A stretch of 64,000 nt of DNA from Marsupella aquatica (taxonomy: Eukaryota > Marchantiophyta). The stretch lies in assembly GCA_973895155.1 (NCBI GenBank), contig OZ316895.1, forward strand, positions 682,001 through 746,000. Reading direction: 5' to 3'. The notes beneath the pieces were generated by a model. It was not told the origin of the DNA. It did not search any database and was given only the letters and a program-made list of their open reading frames with translations. This document shows, in pieces, positions 13,343 through 26,090 of the stretch (positions within the stretch are counted from its first letter, which is position 1; each line of letters begins with the position of its first letter). Both the position numbers and the translations under genes were made by a program.

Positions 13343-14899
13343 GGTCGCACCACGGTTACTTCAGTGCATTACGACGTCTTATATATTAAGAAAAATTGCA
13401 AAATAATGGCACCTCACAGGAGGCCCCTGAGAGCAGCACAGCAAGGCAACCGGGTACAACTGGGGGATTATTATTTTTGGGCAATGAAAAATTAGTGGGG
13501 TCATGGCACACTGTATGCTATTGTGTTTCCTGCAAAATTGGGGCCTCTTACGGTTCTGGGCGTGACTGGTCGCGAGGGCCTTACAATTGGTGCTTGACAA
13601 GTCATGACTGTTGTCTTGAACCACAACAATCCCAGGCACAGTCAACAGTCAGATATGTTTCATTTTTGTCTTGTAGTGACGATGTAACTGATCTTTTTTC
13701 AACTATTGCACACTATTTGTAAGATTGAATGGCATAAAGTACAAGGGTACAAAAACATCACATGGCTGCAAAGAAAATAGGGTTCGTTAAGACAGTGAGA
13801 TAAAATACAGAAGTAAAAGTTCAGCTCATGCAAAGAAAATATGTTTCACACAAATCTATGATACCAAAGAGTTGTGCACATCCTCACTTGCCTTTAGGGA
13901 ATGACACCTATATCAATTAGAACCATAAACTTAGAAAACAAAACCATGGGGAGATGTTAAAACAGGAGGTGTCCATATTGTTAAGAATCATTTCTGCTTC
14001 ACATGAGCCTCATGAGTAGAGATATAATAGCTCTAGAATAGAAATTCCTGGAAAATTGCCTAAATGCGTTGAATGCACCCTATTGAAAGCTAAAGTTAGT
14101 GGATAAGCCTCTAGTTTGTGACTCTAGGGCACCACCAAAATATGTGTGCCTGGAATAAAAGATGTGACTGGAGTGCACCACCAAGATGTATGTGCATGGA
14201 AAGAAAGAGGTGCATCGAGATAATGACATATGTTAAAACTATGACATGCATGGCGGTTTTTATGATCATTTCATTAACATTCAAAGAATGGGCATTGAGA
14301 CTTGTGAAGCAAAAACAACAAAGAGAAAAGTTGGATAGGACAATAAAAATATGGTAATATCCTGTTTACAATTATAGAGTGTGGACCATAATGCCCCCCA
14401 AAACAATATCTTTCGCTCAAGCTATAAGAGCCTTTAATTTACTTGCCATAGAGACCTGGTAACATGAAGCTGTAAGTTCATTATGTGTTTGAAGTGAACT
14501 TCATTGAAAAACATACTAGCAGCCACTAGATGCATGTAAAGCACTCCTTCTTGGTAGGTAATTCCCACAAATAAAATACCCTTGAAGCTCTTGGACATTC
14601 TTTGTGGAAGTCACACTCCTTGGAGGGCATTCCATTACACACTGCCTGACATTATTACAGGTGAACCCAATTAAACCCTCCAAAATGCATTTTAAATTCC
14701 ATATTATAGCCTCATTTTTAGAAACCAAAACTTGGATGGACTCAAAGGTTGTCTCTCATCATTTGCATGGACTGTGACACATAAACTGATCAGTGTACAC
14801 CTAATGATGAGATAATCTAGATAATGAATCTTCTCATTGACTGTTTGTCTGCATTTTAATTAGGTTAAAAGACCGTGTGTACCTGAAAGGGAATTGAAA

Positions 14900-16050
14900 A
14901 CATGCATGGAATGGAGTAAAAATCTCACTACGTCCCCAACAGCAAAGTAATTGAAGCGCTCATTGTAACAAGAACAATAATCTTTGAAAAACATAATTTC
15001 TTGGAGCTCCGCAGTGGAAAATTACTTGAACCGCTCTTTGGGCAAGAGCAACGCTCTCTGGAAAACATGATTCTCAACAATACTCCTTTAGAATAAAATC
15101 TGAGGTAGCTTTGCAACAGCAAAATAAAAATAAGTCAAAACCCTCCTTAACAAGAGTGACATTCTATGAAAAATAGAATTCTGTAATTAAAATGTTTTGC
15201 ATATTAAAATGTCCTTTGGCTTTGCAATGGCAAAATTACTACAGTCCGATAACCGAACCCTTGGGACCCTCTTCAACCCCAGGATGTGATGAGTCGACAT
15301 TGAGGTGCCAAATGACTCCATTGATAAGAGCTCTTCCCCCGTGGTTGGGAGGGGGGTGCTGTGGTTTGACCCGTTGTGTACGAATATAAAATATTTATTT
15401 TGCCATGCGGCAAAACAACGGACAAGAAGAAGAATCTATGAAAATCAAGATTTCCCCCCTAGTTTCCTCAGTTGGTGTGAATTGTTCCACTCGTTCATGG
15501 GTTGGTATGTTGTTTGCTTCCCTTTTTTTCAGGGTTTCTGCAGTCCATTATAAATAATATTCTTGAAAAAAATTGAGTTCATTTTATTTTTTGTCGTAAT
15601 TGAAGAAACTATTTGAGGTGCTATGAGTGAAATGTGAAGTGCTTAGTCTGCACATACTTTCATTGACCATAAAGGCCAGATAAGGTGCTCAGACACCTGA
15701 ATGTACCTTACTTTTTGTCTTTCTTATTGAACTCTAAAAACATGGTTAGGGTACTATCTGGAGGGAAAAGGATAATAAGAGAATAAACCCCCAAATAAAG
15801 CAATGCTTGCGATCAAGACTCCCATGGTAAGTGACATGAAATGTTTTGGACACAAGACAAGATTCTTTTTGGACAGAAATGATGATGGAGAGAAGTGTTA
15901 AGAACAACATTCAGGCATATCTCTATGTATTAGTTCAGTCCATCCAAGTTTGGCTTGTCCATGGGGGTTTGACAAAGTATCAGTCCATCCGGGCTTTAAG
16001 TTCCCATTTTGAACACACTAACTCAATCAAACCCTAATTAAAGAATACAT
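14900..16050 (+). repeat. Dispersed repeat R2, copy 1
   Basis: This stretch is similar to the reverse complement of about 41303-42262. Shared blocks include CAGTCCATCCAAGTTT, CAGTCCATCCGGGCTTTAAG and the segment around TGAGTGAAATGTGAAG. Its left part contains an internal degenerate tandem unit of about 70-80 bp (text like AACAAGAGCAACGCTCT and ATGGCAAAATTACT) between 14935 and 15240. No protein-coding capacity is evident, so it is probably a non-autonomous mobile element. No clear termini or target duplication were found. Confidence 0.65.
15243..15338 (-). pseudogene. Fragment of mitochondrial 26S rRNA gene inserted in the nucleus (NUMT)
   Basis: Read on the minus strand, this is a piece of domain V of large-subunit rRNA near the peptidyl-transferase region. 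Plus-strand landmarks are ACCCTTGGGACC, CCCCAGGATGTGATGAG, CGACATTGAGGTGCCAAA and GATAAGAGCTCTT. The segment GACTCCattGATAAGAGCTCTT fits the plant mitochondrial 26S form (CGACTCCGTCGATAAG) better than the plastid 23S form. Differences from the organellar text are mainly C/G to T/A at CpG sites, expected of an old methylated nuclear copy. It is about 96 bp long, sits inside repeat R2, and cannot be functional. Confidence 0.8.
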
Positions 16051-18032
16051 ATTCCTTCTGGCATATCAAAGTTTCATAATTGTGGAACACAAGCTCAATG
16101 CCTGTGCATTGCACAATATGAGTGGAAATACAATTTAATGTAATTGTCAAATAGTCGGACACTATGGGGAGTCAATGATTCGGCCTGACAATTGAATTTT
16201 AAGATTAAATGTGCAAGGTGTGAGGAGAGTGTTTGGGTTGGGCATAGGAAAGGTCCGCATTAGCACCTTGAGGTCCATGTCATCATTGGGAATAAATGTC
16301 ACCATAATTGAAAGCCAGCCTGAAAAACCGTTGATTGTGTTACCATGAAAGCAGATCAAGAGAAAGAACATGAAAAATAACAAACCATTGATGTTAACAT
16401 AAAAGCAAACCATGAGAAAAAAAGACCAAAAAGAACAAACCAAGCACAACCAGATATTATCCAAGTGAGTAGATTAGATGAGACTAGACTAGGTAAATGA
16501 AGACAATCAGACACTACAGAATGAGTAAAATGTATAACTATTCCAACCCATATCCTGAAGTTTCATTATTTTTTCACAGTGTATCTGACGGGGCACAGCA
16601 AACTTTTTGGGAAACATCGCCAGGTCGACACATCCGGTACGTGGCAGTCCCAGGACTGCACCACGCCAGCACGCCACGCTTCGTCCCGGGCTCTCCATGC
16701 TCTAGGCCGCGACCTCTCTGCGACACGACTACGTACTACGACTGCAGTTCCCTTAGGTCTGCCCTTCCACCATACAAGTATTTCCCGTTTCCGACCATGA
16801 CCCAAACACCCTCGTCCGGTTTGGTCGTGCCGCAGTTCAGTCCCTCCGGTTTGATCGTTACGCAGTTCGGGCCGTCCGGTTTGGCAGGGTCGGAGTTCGG
16901 CCCTTCCGGTTTGTGGTCGATGGTTCTTTTGTCTTTAGGGCTGCCCGCGTGTCTTTGTGCCCTGTAGAGTGACGACTGCAGTGTTCGTCGTTCTGCGGTC
17001 GTTCGCTGTGGCGACCATGCTGGCGATGACGACGAGCTTCTCGAGCACAAACAGCAGCATCAGGACGGGCGTCGGGAGGTCTGGTGCCATCTCCGAGCCC
17101 CTCTCCTCGTGCCCAAATTGTCCGTTCGATCACTCAGCACTGTGGTGGTGGTGATTTCTGTGTGCCGACTCCCACGACTCGCTGCAGCAGAAGCTCTTTG
17201 CGGCGCTTTTACGCGGTTTGGTTTGCATTTTACTTGGTGGCCATCTGTGCCCTTCTGCCTGATCGCGGCGGCTTCTCGTTTCGCGGTGAGATCACCGAGA
17301 ATGCCTGTTCCGGATCGGTCCCGATGTCGGCGATCTTGCGACGCTGTTCCCTAGGGGATGTGCGTTCCTACCGCCCACTGCGTCTCACGAGATTGGCGGC
17401 AATTCTCAATTCATCGTAGGAGGAAAGTGTTGTTGGGGTCTTGGGTTTGCGCACTGAAGGAGAGACGAGCTTTCCAGCAGCCGAGCAGATGTGGGATAAG
17501 CAATTGTCGTCAATTGGTTGTCTCAGGCATTTGGTTGTACTGAGCACTCTTCGGTGAGGAAAGCCTGGTTCCGGTTCTTTGGTGCATGCCTTGCGAGCAA
17601 GCGCCATCTGAAACATGCACCGGGCATTGTTGGCTGCAAACCACTTGTAGGATGTAGTAAGTTCGCAGTTAGGGAATCATATCATGTTTATTTCCAATCC
17701 AGACTGCCCACCGGTCATTCTTTGATGGAGCCTGGCCTTTCTTTATCGTGCTCTCTTAGGGCGTCAGGGGCCTGATCGATCGGAGTCTGGACAGGGGGCA
17801 GGACAGGGCAGAGAAGCCTATGACAAGTGCACAATTGAGGCATGTCCTCTAGTTTCATGCAACCCGTCACGATTTTTTAAGTTGAGCTGGATCTCGGGAC
17901 AAGTTCGGATAAATGCTGTACAATAGATACATCGAAGAAGCACATTACTATTAGCGCATTGGTCACCGAATTTCCGAGTTTTATTGTATCTTGCTCGATC
18001 ATTTAACTGCTGTTGCATGAGGTGTCGTGCAA
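16051..18032. other. Upstream region of the SLH-type plastid gene
   Basis: From about 16570 the sequence becomes GC-rich and CpG-rich compared with the flanks, and this continues to the start codon at 18033. It probably includes promoter and 5' UTR. Open frames here have arginine/proline-rich content typical of chance frames in GC-rich DNA, and no gene is supported. Confidence 0.4.
16816..16920. repeat. ~30-bp imperfect tandem repeat, 3.5 copies
   Basis: The block TCCGGTTTG recurs at 30-bp spacing followed by related G-rich text (CAGTTCGG, GAGTTCGG). It lies about 1.1 kb upstream of the SLH-type gene. The open frame across it (repeated PSGL) is a consequence of the 30-bp period. Confidence 0.75.
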
Positions 18033-21000
18033 ATGGCGTTGGCGCTTTGCATATCCGCGCCTTTCTTTACATCGCGCCGGCACCAAGCAAACCCGGGATC
18101 GATCCTCCCTCTTTGGTCCTGTCGCGTACATTTTCGGTGCCCTCGTAGGTGTGGCATCAGTTGCGATGCCGGGGAGACATCCGGCCCAGTAGGTTCGCCG
18201 AAGACTGTCCCAGAATCGACTAATTCTCCTTCATGGATACATGTGGAGCCTGCCAAGGATGCTTATGCGGGTTGGGCACCTCTCGACAGCGACGATGACG
18301 GTAACAGGCGGGCAGGTTGGATGACCTGAGTGGTCTGAATTCTCTGATTTCATGACTCTGACTAGAAATCGTTTTGTGTATTGTCGAAACCCCTCCTCCC
18401 CTCCTAGCAAAATCCGGTTTTCTTTGTGATGTTAAGCTTTGAAAGATTTTATTTGACGATATTTTTCGTATAATTGTGATGCCTTGCTCCTTCGTTTTAT
18501 TTACGAATATATGTGAATTTAATGTGGGTGTCAAGCGGAGTCTAACATGCAACGAACACGTTAAATTCTGAAGTTTTAAGCTGGAATAATACTTGATCTG
18601 CAGGATTACTAAAGATTGCGGCAGGAGTTGCACTAGCTTTTACATTTTCTCTGGTTACATATGCTGCATATTCGAGATCAGGTACTCATATGATATGAAA
18701 CGTTCCTCATTGTGATGCTCTTGGCTTAGTGATTTGTTTCCGGATGTCACCTGGAATCTAATAAAGCTGCATGAATTCTCCAGGAACGAAGCATGCCGTT
18801 GTCTATTCGGTTACAACCCTACAACAAGAAGAGAAACCCTCTCGATCAGACAAATCACAGGATGCACACAACCCTTCGACCTCTGATATCTCTAGCACGG
18901 CTTCATCAAACGATAACAAGCAGGAATTGCATGGAGAGAATCCACAACCTGAAGCAGCCAGTGCTTCTGGCCTGCACCAGAAGGAGACTGCTCCAGGTCA
19001 GGATTCCTTTCCAAGTAAGGATGTGGAAAAATACAGTGATGAAGAGAATGCTTTGCCTACGGCCTCCTTTAGTGACTCGGACCTAGAATCGAGTGATGAG
19101 TTTGATCACAGGGATGTAGCGAAAGTGGACAACGAATCCACTTTATCTTCCGTGGATCAGGAGCAGCCCTTTAATGACGGTCTTAACGCTACATCTGATG
19201 TGAAGGAAAACGATGAAGTGTCAACAGAGGATAAACTTAATTTGGAATCGAGTGGTTCTCCTAGTCCAGCCTCGGATATAGCTGAACCATCTTCTGATAA
19301 GTCTGATGTGTCTGATTCTCCTAGTAAATCCACGTCAGAAAACATGCTTGAAGTTGAAATAGTGGACTTTGGTGAGATTCCAGTAGAACATTCTGCCAGG
19401 GATGAGTCGATCAGAGGCCCTGAGGAGTCTAATGAGGTGAAGCGTGAAGCTGAGCCATCGCCAGAATCTAAAGAAGAGACGTTCCTAGTCTCTGCCTCAC
19501 TAGTTGTTCCTAAGGGAGTTGCTGATGATGTCCTTGAATTGCTGGGGTTGGATACTGAACCCGAAGTGGGTGATCTGGACTTGAGTTCGCCTGAGCCTGG
19601 TCAAATGAAAGAAAGCCCCTCTGTTCTTGAAACCCTATCATCATCTCTGGGCTCTGAATCTTGGCAATCGGAATCTGTGGAATATTTTGGCATACCTGCT
19701 CCCTCTGCTCCATCGGCAGCTGCGCAAGCAAGACCAGGGAGCGTAGTTGTTCCTGCTACAATTGACCATGAGCAAGAGCAGGCGATGGCAGTTCTTCAGG
19801 CTCTGAAGGTTCGTTAATTTGATTCAGGTCCCATCTATTTTATTCTATGTGGACTATGAGAAATGAATGATGAGTAGTGTAAGATTTGTTCCAGTGACAG
19901 AAATCTGTGAAAGTTTAGAAATTTTCAAATTTTCAGTTGGATCTCGCACCTTTTTAGGTGGAACGAAGCAGCCTGCATTGTCATTTGTCGTCGTCGTCCT
20001 AACTTGAGCATGAAAGCTTAAACGTACTCCCCAGGATTATGTGGGCTGTGGCACGTCAAAGCTTTCATGTGAGGTATGAGGTCACTAAATGTTCACTATG
20101 AAATGCAGGTCATTGAGCCAGAAGTTGAGGCCGGAGGTATATGTACCAGAAGGGAGTATGCTCGGTGGCTAATAGCAATTTCTGGTGCACTAGCCAGGTT
20201 AGTGCTCGCAACATTCAGAATGAGATGGAAGGAAACAATTGTTGGACAAGTCAAACTCTTGTTTTTCTAAATGAAAGGTGGCGTACGTACATCTAATACA
20301 TCTTCAGTTGCCTATTTAGTTATTGCGGGCAGCAAGGCTAGACCTGTTAGTTTCTGTCTCTAAGAGAACCATTGTGCACTTTTTTGTGAAAGTCCGATTG
20401 AAATTATTTCGAGTTTTGAATTTTTTCCCTTTCATTTTGTGACGGTTTTGTGCTCTATTTGCAGGAGTCCGGCTAAAAAAGTGGTCCCTGCCATGTATAT
20501 TGAAACCGTGTCAGAACTGGCATTTAATGATGTGGTCCCTGAAGATCCGGACTTCCCCTACATACAGGGTAAGGCGTTCGAGCGATTGTGCTTAAACTTG
20601 ATTTGCATGCGAATGATTACCTTTCAGGTCTTTAGCACCTGGTCTTCATTGACGGGCAAACTACAATATCATAATTTAATTCTCTCTAAATTTTAGGAAT
20701 CTCAGTCTTGCCTCACAAAGGAGAGTATGAAAATTCCTCGTGACATGACAGATGCATGATGTCTTCATTAGCACAGCCAATGTCTTGTTACTGGAGACTA
20801 ATTTAAATGCGGGTACTGCATATGTAGGACTAGCTGAAGCAGGGTTAATTTCGAGCAATCTGTCCCGCCATGACTCAAATGAAGATAGTCGATCCACAAA
20901 CGGGGCTGTGTTCCTTCCTGATAGGTATATACTTCTGACTGTTTTCTGCTTTAGGGCGCGCAAGTTCCGAATAAGTAAGACTTAGAAGTTTTGATGAGAT

Positions 21001-23135
21001 CTTCTCGACAGTAATTCCACGGTTTGTGGTTGATATTTGCTTATGCAGCCCACTTTCTCGTCAGGATCTTGTTAGCTGGAAAGTAGCTCTTGATGGACAC
21101 ATGGTTCAAGCTATCGATAAACAGGCAAGTTATTGCCGAGCTTTGCTTTAATGTCCTGCCTTGGTTTGGGATTCCTACCTTTTGAGCATGTGTCGTTTTG
21201 GTTCGAGTTTTTTGTTGGAACATTTTAGCCTGGCAAATCCTAGCAGTGAAGCATCTTCATCGTACATCGTACATCTTCTTACTGTGGCCCACCGGAATTC
21301 CTATCACTTGACAAGCTCGGTTAATTACCTGTGAAAACTACAGAAATTGAAGGCGCAAACTGGATATATTGATTTTGATAAAATCAGTGAGGATGCATTG
21401 CCTTTTCTGGCAAAAGATTTGGCTGCTGGGGAAAGGAGTATCATTTCTACAGCATTTGGTAAGTACATCTCAGATGGTTACTTTTTGCATTCCGATGAAG
21501 CTTGTTCAAATAATCGAAAAAGGAATGCAATGATGAGCAAATTGCACGAAACCTTCTCCAAGATCTTGTGTCGAAGTACAGAGAAACACTATAAACGCAG
21601 ATTAGGGTCTTTTTCCAAATACTAGCTGCCAAAATGTCAGCAACTTTTGTGTAGCTGTGGTAACAATCTATTTGATGAGGAAAACTTCCCCGCACTTCGT
21701 TACATGGTTGGAAATTGTCTAAAATTTTCTAGTTTCCAGGTTTTACAAGAAGGTTTCAAGCGGGCAAGCCAGTCACAAAGGCACAGGCAGCAATTGCTCT
21801 TGTTTCTGGTGAGGCAGCAGATGTTGTTGCAGAGGAGTTGACCAGGGTTGAAGCAGAGGATATAGCGGATGCAGCTGTAGTTGCAGAGCTTGCACTTGAG
21901 GCTCGTGCCCAGAAGCATTTGGATGAGTATTTCAACACGGAACTGAAGCTGGAAAAGGACTCCAGACTTTCGCTCGAGAAGCAGTTGGAAGAGGTGAAGA
22001 CTGAATTGGACAGGGTGGTGAAGGGAAGGGAGGAGCAGAGGGTATCGTTTGAAAATATCCAATCTGCAGTGCAAGCTGAAAGAGACCTGCTTCACAGATA
22101 TAGGCGAGATCTGGACGAGCAACTTCAAGCGATGACCGCACACCAGGTTGAAGTAAGGATCGAAAAGGACAGGCTGGAAACCCTCCGAATCGAAGCAGAG
22201 AAAGGAAATCATGTACTGACAGATAAAAAAACTGAAGTGGAGGTTGAGAAGAGAGCTCTAATATTAGCCAGGTGAGGAATATTGGGTACATGTGTGTAGT
22301 ATTGGTGGCTCTGAACAAGATGGTTGTTTTCTGGGTTGCTTAATTGCTACACCTTCTCTGGCTATAGTTGCGTTGGAATTTTAAGTGTGCTAAGTTGGTC
22401 AGAGCTCTTAAAAATTGCTTGCAAACGCGGCTTTACCCAAGAGGCTCCGCTGGAATTGATTTCTAGTACAGCTCTGGTGACAGCATCTAAGGTGGCTTGA
22501 AAATTTTGGCCCATAATTAATGTATTATATTTTCACCTCCCTTTGCATGCATAGTAGCATCTGTAATATATACTTTGTTCCGGAGTGACAGGATGTGGGC
22601 AGAGGATGAGGCAAAGAAGGCTCGCGCCCATGCCAAATTGCTAGAAGAAGCAAGAAGACGGTGGGAAGGCAAGGGGATCCAGGTGAAGGTCGACAAGGAC
22701 TTGGATGAAGACAATATCCCTGCACTGGGTTGGAAATACGGTGGTCGAAATTCAACACTGAACAAATTTTTGCAAAGACCTCCCGTGCAAGATATTTTGG
22801 AAAAGGCTGGAAAACTTAAATCCAGGGTAGTTGAAAGATTCTTCCAGTTGCTGGAGGCTGTTAGACAAGCTCTAGCTAATCTTCGACAAAAGACAAGTGA
22901 CTCCTATCAAGCCGTGAAAGAAAAGGGGGCAAAATCATTACAAGAAGTAGGCTATAAAGCCCGTGTAGTCCAGCAAGACACAAGTGCAGTTGTCTCCAGA
23001 AAGGCACAAGAAGTACAGGATGCTACAAGGTCCACTCTTGGTGGTGTTTCCTCCAATGTCACGAAAGGTACAAAAAAAATTGCAGATGGTTTCCGGGGAG
23101 AAGCTCAAAAACTAGCAGGGAAGTTCAAGAGCTAA
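18033..23135 (+). CDS. Plastid membrane protein of the SLH-domain/coiled-coil type, 10 exons, about 980 aa
   Basis: Exons are 18033-18315, 18604-18681, 18784-19808, 20109-20197, 20465-20568, 20828-20924, 21049-21124, 21344-21458, 21740-22271 and 22592-23135. The sum is 2943 nt and every phase closes. The intron after 21124 starts with GC (AG|GCAAGT) rather than GT. The start is ATG 18033, giving a Ser/Arg-rich transit-peptide-like N-terminus. Exon 2 is a single membrane helix (KIAAGVALAFTFSLVTYAAY). Exon 3 is a long acidic Ser/Glu-rich disordered region. Exons 4-9 resemble the segment with S-layer-homology-like repeats in plant plastid proteins (EYARWLIAISGALAR, PEDPDFPYIQG, LAEAGLIS, KPVTKAQAAIALVSG). 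Exon 9 is a strong coiled coil, and the C-terminus has amphipathic Ala/Lys-rich helices. It resembles the Arabidopsis At5g23890/At5g52410 group as I remember it, whose function is not established. Likely location is a plastid (thylakoid or envelope) membrane. Confidence 0.8.
21125..21343 (+). other. GC-AG intron
   Basis: The exon ends ATAAACAG and the intron opens GCAAGT, closing with CTACAG before AAATTGAAGG. The flanking exons (DKQ | KLKAQTGYIDFD) are in phase only with this boundary. AG|GCAAGT is the known consensus of the minor GC-AG class spliced by the major spliceosome. Confidence 0.8.
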
Positions 23136-24545
23136 ACAACAATGCCAACAGAAGATTGTGTCGTCGTTTATGGAGTGGCCGGACTTGGAAAGACACCGGA
23201 GGTTGCGGGAAGATCAATTGTGCAGAGGAGAGGCAAGGAATAGGCTATGTATAGCAAAGTGAAACAGCTTTTACGTGGCAGTCCCATCCGATCTCAAAGA
23301 TCAGGCTATCAGGACTGACATGAGACTAGAAGAGGACGATCATTTCCTGGCTAGTGTACTGTTGGTTTTGCAGGTTACACATGTAACATTAATGTCTAAC
23401 TTGTAAGAGGTTTCTAGAAGCATAATTAAATATGCCGAACATCAATCACTCAGCCTTGTCGGTTCATCGTTTACGCCCACTCCTGACTGGTCTGCAAATG
23501 CCGGGCAGGGTTTCATGGGATATGGAAAAGCCATTTTTCCATCTTTTGAGGAGCGGATACAATTAACACAAGGATTCAGAAAATTAGGAGTTGTGGGGTC
23601 ATAATAAGCACTGAGGTTCATTGTAACCTCCACATACTTATTTTGAACAACTCACAGGGTGGATCCTTCTTTTAAGTAGCAGTATAGACACTAAATGGAT
23701 TCCATACAATCAATCTGGAAATCCTGGTGCAGTGCTTTATTTTAACATACTAGCCTGCGATTTACATAGCAGTGGATATCGAGTTGGTCCCGAAATCACT
23801 CTGCTCAAGAAAGATGGAAGGCGGGCCACATTTCTCATTTCTGTTGGTGTTCAACACATCAAGTAGGTAAGGTTAGGCTGGGTGCTATATACTATCTACG
23901 AATTGTGGATAAAGTCTTCCAGATGGATAAGTTTCTGAAAACGCTCCTTATCAAATAGCAAGAGCAGACGCAAAGCTATGCTCTGCAGATTCAAAACCTG
24001 TCATGGAAATAGTCATGCCAGGATCAGGATGTTACTCATAGCAAGGCCAAACTGCCCATTAAACACAGAAAGGACAAGTGCCAAATGAAGCAAGGTGCAG
24101 GGACCGCTTCATTACACAACGCACCCAGGAAACCTTCTGCATACTGACAGCCCGTGTCCTTTCTAGCCATGAGCCTTGTATTTCTTTGCAGTTTTGTACA
24201 GCAAACGGAGGGACACGTTGTGACAGTCTTGTTGGAAAAGAGACCTACAAAGGCCTTTTAGTAACACGAGCCCTTAGTTGCCACACAAGGCAAAATGGTT
24301 CTGCCCTATTTCTTCTCACATGTAATTGGCAAACCTGATACTTGGAAACTATTTACATGTACCCTTACTTACCACAAACGCAAAGAGAGTCCATCCTATT
24401 TTCTTCACATGTATTTGGCAAACCTGAGGATTGGAGACTGCAAGGCGTGAATTGACTATGTATTTGGGCAGTTATCCACCAGATTAGTGAAAGCAATTGA
24501 GAACCAAACTTCCCCCTTAGTGCAATTATATTGCATTGTATATCA
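23136..24545. other. 3' flank and intergenic, no gene supported
   Basis: This holds the 3' UTR of the SLH-type gene and then AT-rich sequence. A near-duplicate ~60-bp text (TTCTTCACATGT/TTCTCACATGTAATTGGCAAACCTGA) occurs around 24310 and 24400. Nothing else is supported. Confidence 0.4.
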
Positions 24546-24547
24546 TG

Positions 24548-25640
24548 TTGACACATTGACACTACTATATGGCTAATCCACCTTTCAGTGTTTTGTCTTA
24601 CTAAGAATTTTACTTTGATGTGCCATAACAAAATGCATCACTTGTATAATTTACATTTTAGATCTCTTTGACACTCTTCTAAGTGTTTTATCTTCCTAAC
24701 TAGCCCAATGCACAAATGATGTTAAGGAGGGAAAGAGATGTCAAGGGAATAAATGATGTTGACGGGAGAAAAAGATGTCGTGATGAGATAAAGATGTCAA
24801 TGTGAGAAAAAATTGGCAAGATGAGAAACAGATTTCAAGACAAGATAAAGTTGTTGTGGTGTTGTTAAATATGAGGTTCAATAACCTGTGGGTTGTACAT
24901 GGAAATTGGAGATGTGATATAAATGACCACCACATCATAGAATCCAAGCACAACCAAGTGATAGGGAAAATATAGTTTTGTTTTAAATTCTTAGATAATA
25001 TATATGTTATTAAAGAGAAAGATATGTCATCATTTTGGGAAAATTTTATTGCGGAAGTCTTGTTGAAAGGATTGTCATCTACCAGGATGTTGTTATGGAG
25101 ATGATAATAAATGGGGTATAGAAACCTGTAGAGAAATAAAATAAAAGGAAAAAATAATGTTCCCTTTCACCCTTTTGCCACATCTAAAGTTTCAGAAATT
25201 TTGTGATTTAAATCCTATAGCCACAATCACTTCCCCCTTTTTTAATTTTCAGAAACTGACCATGAGAGTAAAAAGATGGGATAGCATATTATAGTTGTAG
25301 ATATGCTAGAGCTACCTTCCCCACTACATTAAGTTTTAAATATAGTGCATTCACCCCCTTTAGCAGATTTTATGGAATTTCTGCTCCTTCTAGTGGATGA
25401 GAGAGAATTGATACTTTGGATGTGGACTCCTCCTGGTTTAAGTCCTCCTCAAACTTTTATTTGCTAAACATATGGTTTTTATTGCCATTATCAGAAGCAA
25501 AGGAGGATATTCTGTATCTTATGTGCACAATTTTTTATTGATTTGAGTGTCATTAAGCAAGCGAGAATTTGTACTTTAAGTGCACTTTTAAGGACTTGTA
25601 CTTTTCCTTGTCATATGTAACATCTATTTTTAGTTTGGCA
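24548..25640 (+). repeat. Dispersed repeat R1, copy 1, split by a Helitron
   Basis: The left part (24548-24699) and right part (25302-about 25640) match the other R1 copies at 27185, 31930 and 45408. Shared blocks include CACTACTATATGG, TTTTGTCTTA, TATCTTATGTGCACAA and GATTTGAGTGTCATTA. A Helitron (24700-25301) sits in the middle. No coding capacity is seen. This is an unclassified non-autonomous element. Confidence 0.65.
24700..25301 (-). mobile_element. Non-autonomous Helitron, 602 bp, copy 1
   Basis: Read on the minus strand the element starts TCTACAACTATAAT, preceded by A, and ends GCATTGGGCTAG, followed by T. These are the expected Helitron ends (5' TC, 3' CTAG, insertion between A and T). 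Its ends and interior match the copy at 40042-40798. Near its 3' end it carries degenerate units with AAAGATGTC (plus-strand reading), the same minisatellite that precedes the 3' end of the other copy. It has no coding sequence. It is inserted in repeat R1. Confidence 0.82.
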
Positions 25641-26018
25641 TGCTGTATTTTTCCCACTCAAACCTATCAAATACTATGCAACAGTCTTTTACATCTACAA
25701 GACAAAAAAACATGGAGCCGGTAAACATGCTATTAATATCATTTTGTAATTCTATATTGGTGTACAAGTAAAGTGATTTTCTTTTTGTTCATAGAAGTAA
25801 GCTGTAAAGTGTAGTTTACTAGTTTCAGTTTGTTATCTTGCACACCTGGATACAACTGAAAAAACTACTTTACCTGTTGAATAGGAAATAAGTCCACATA
25901 ACTATGAACTCACTCTATCCAATTGTTGATACACCAAACTCTACTGTTGTAGTGTTTACCTGACAAGCTATTAGGATGATTATTTAGTCTTTGCAACTTC
26001 TGTTTCAGTCATGACATA

Positions 26019-26090
26019 GCTCAGGAGATAGAGCCCGCGATACATGCCAATCATAAAGATTTCAAATTGATATTGAGCCGCAAATTGTAT
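26019..26090 (+). other. Possible tRNA-derived (SINE-like) promoter remnant
   Basis: An A-box-like TAGCTCAGGAGATAGAGC is followed about 40 nt later by a degenerate B-box-like GATTTCAAATT. The spacing is right for a tRNA-type internal promoter, but no acceptor stem pairs and no clear anticodon arm forms. This is a weak call. Confidence 0.25.

Larger units (their letters stand above)
12317..14900. other. Intergenic, no gene supported
   Basis: Apart from the short repeats listed separately, no exon with convincing splice sites or family similarity was found. Near 14117-14210 an imperfect ~45-bp duplication with the text GCACCACCAA is visible. Many short open frames occur on both strands without codon bias. 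Confidence 0.4.

Noticed and set aside
16497-17419. Genes upstream of the SLH-type gene
   Set aside because: GC-rich sequence gives many open frames on both strands, but none shows a family motif or joins by splice phase.
26019-26090. tRNA gene
   Set aside because: A- and B-box-like words are present, but no acceptor stem or anticodon arm folds. It is kept only as a weak SINE-like remnant.
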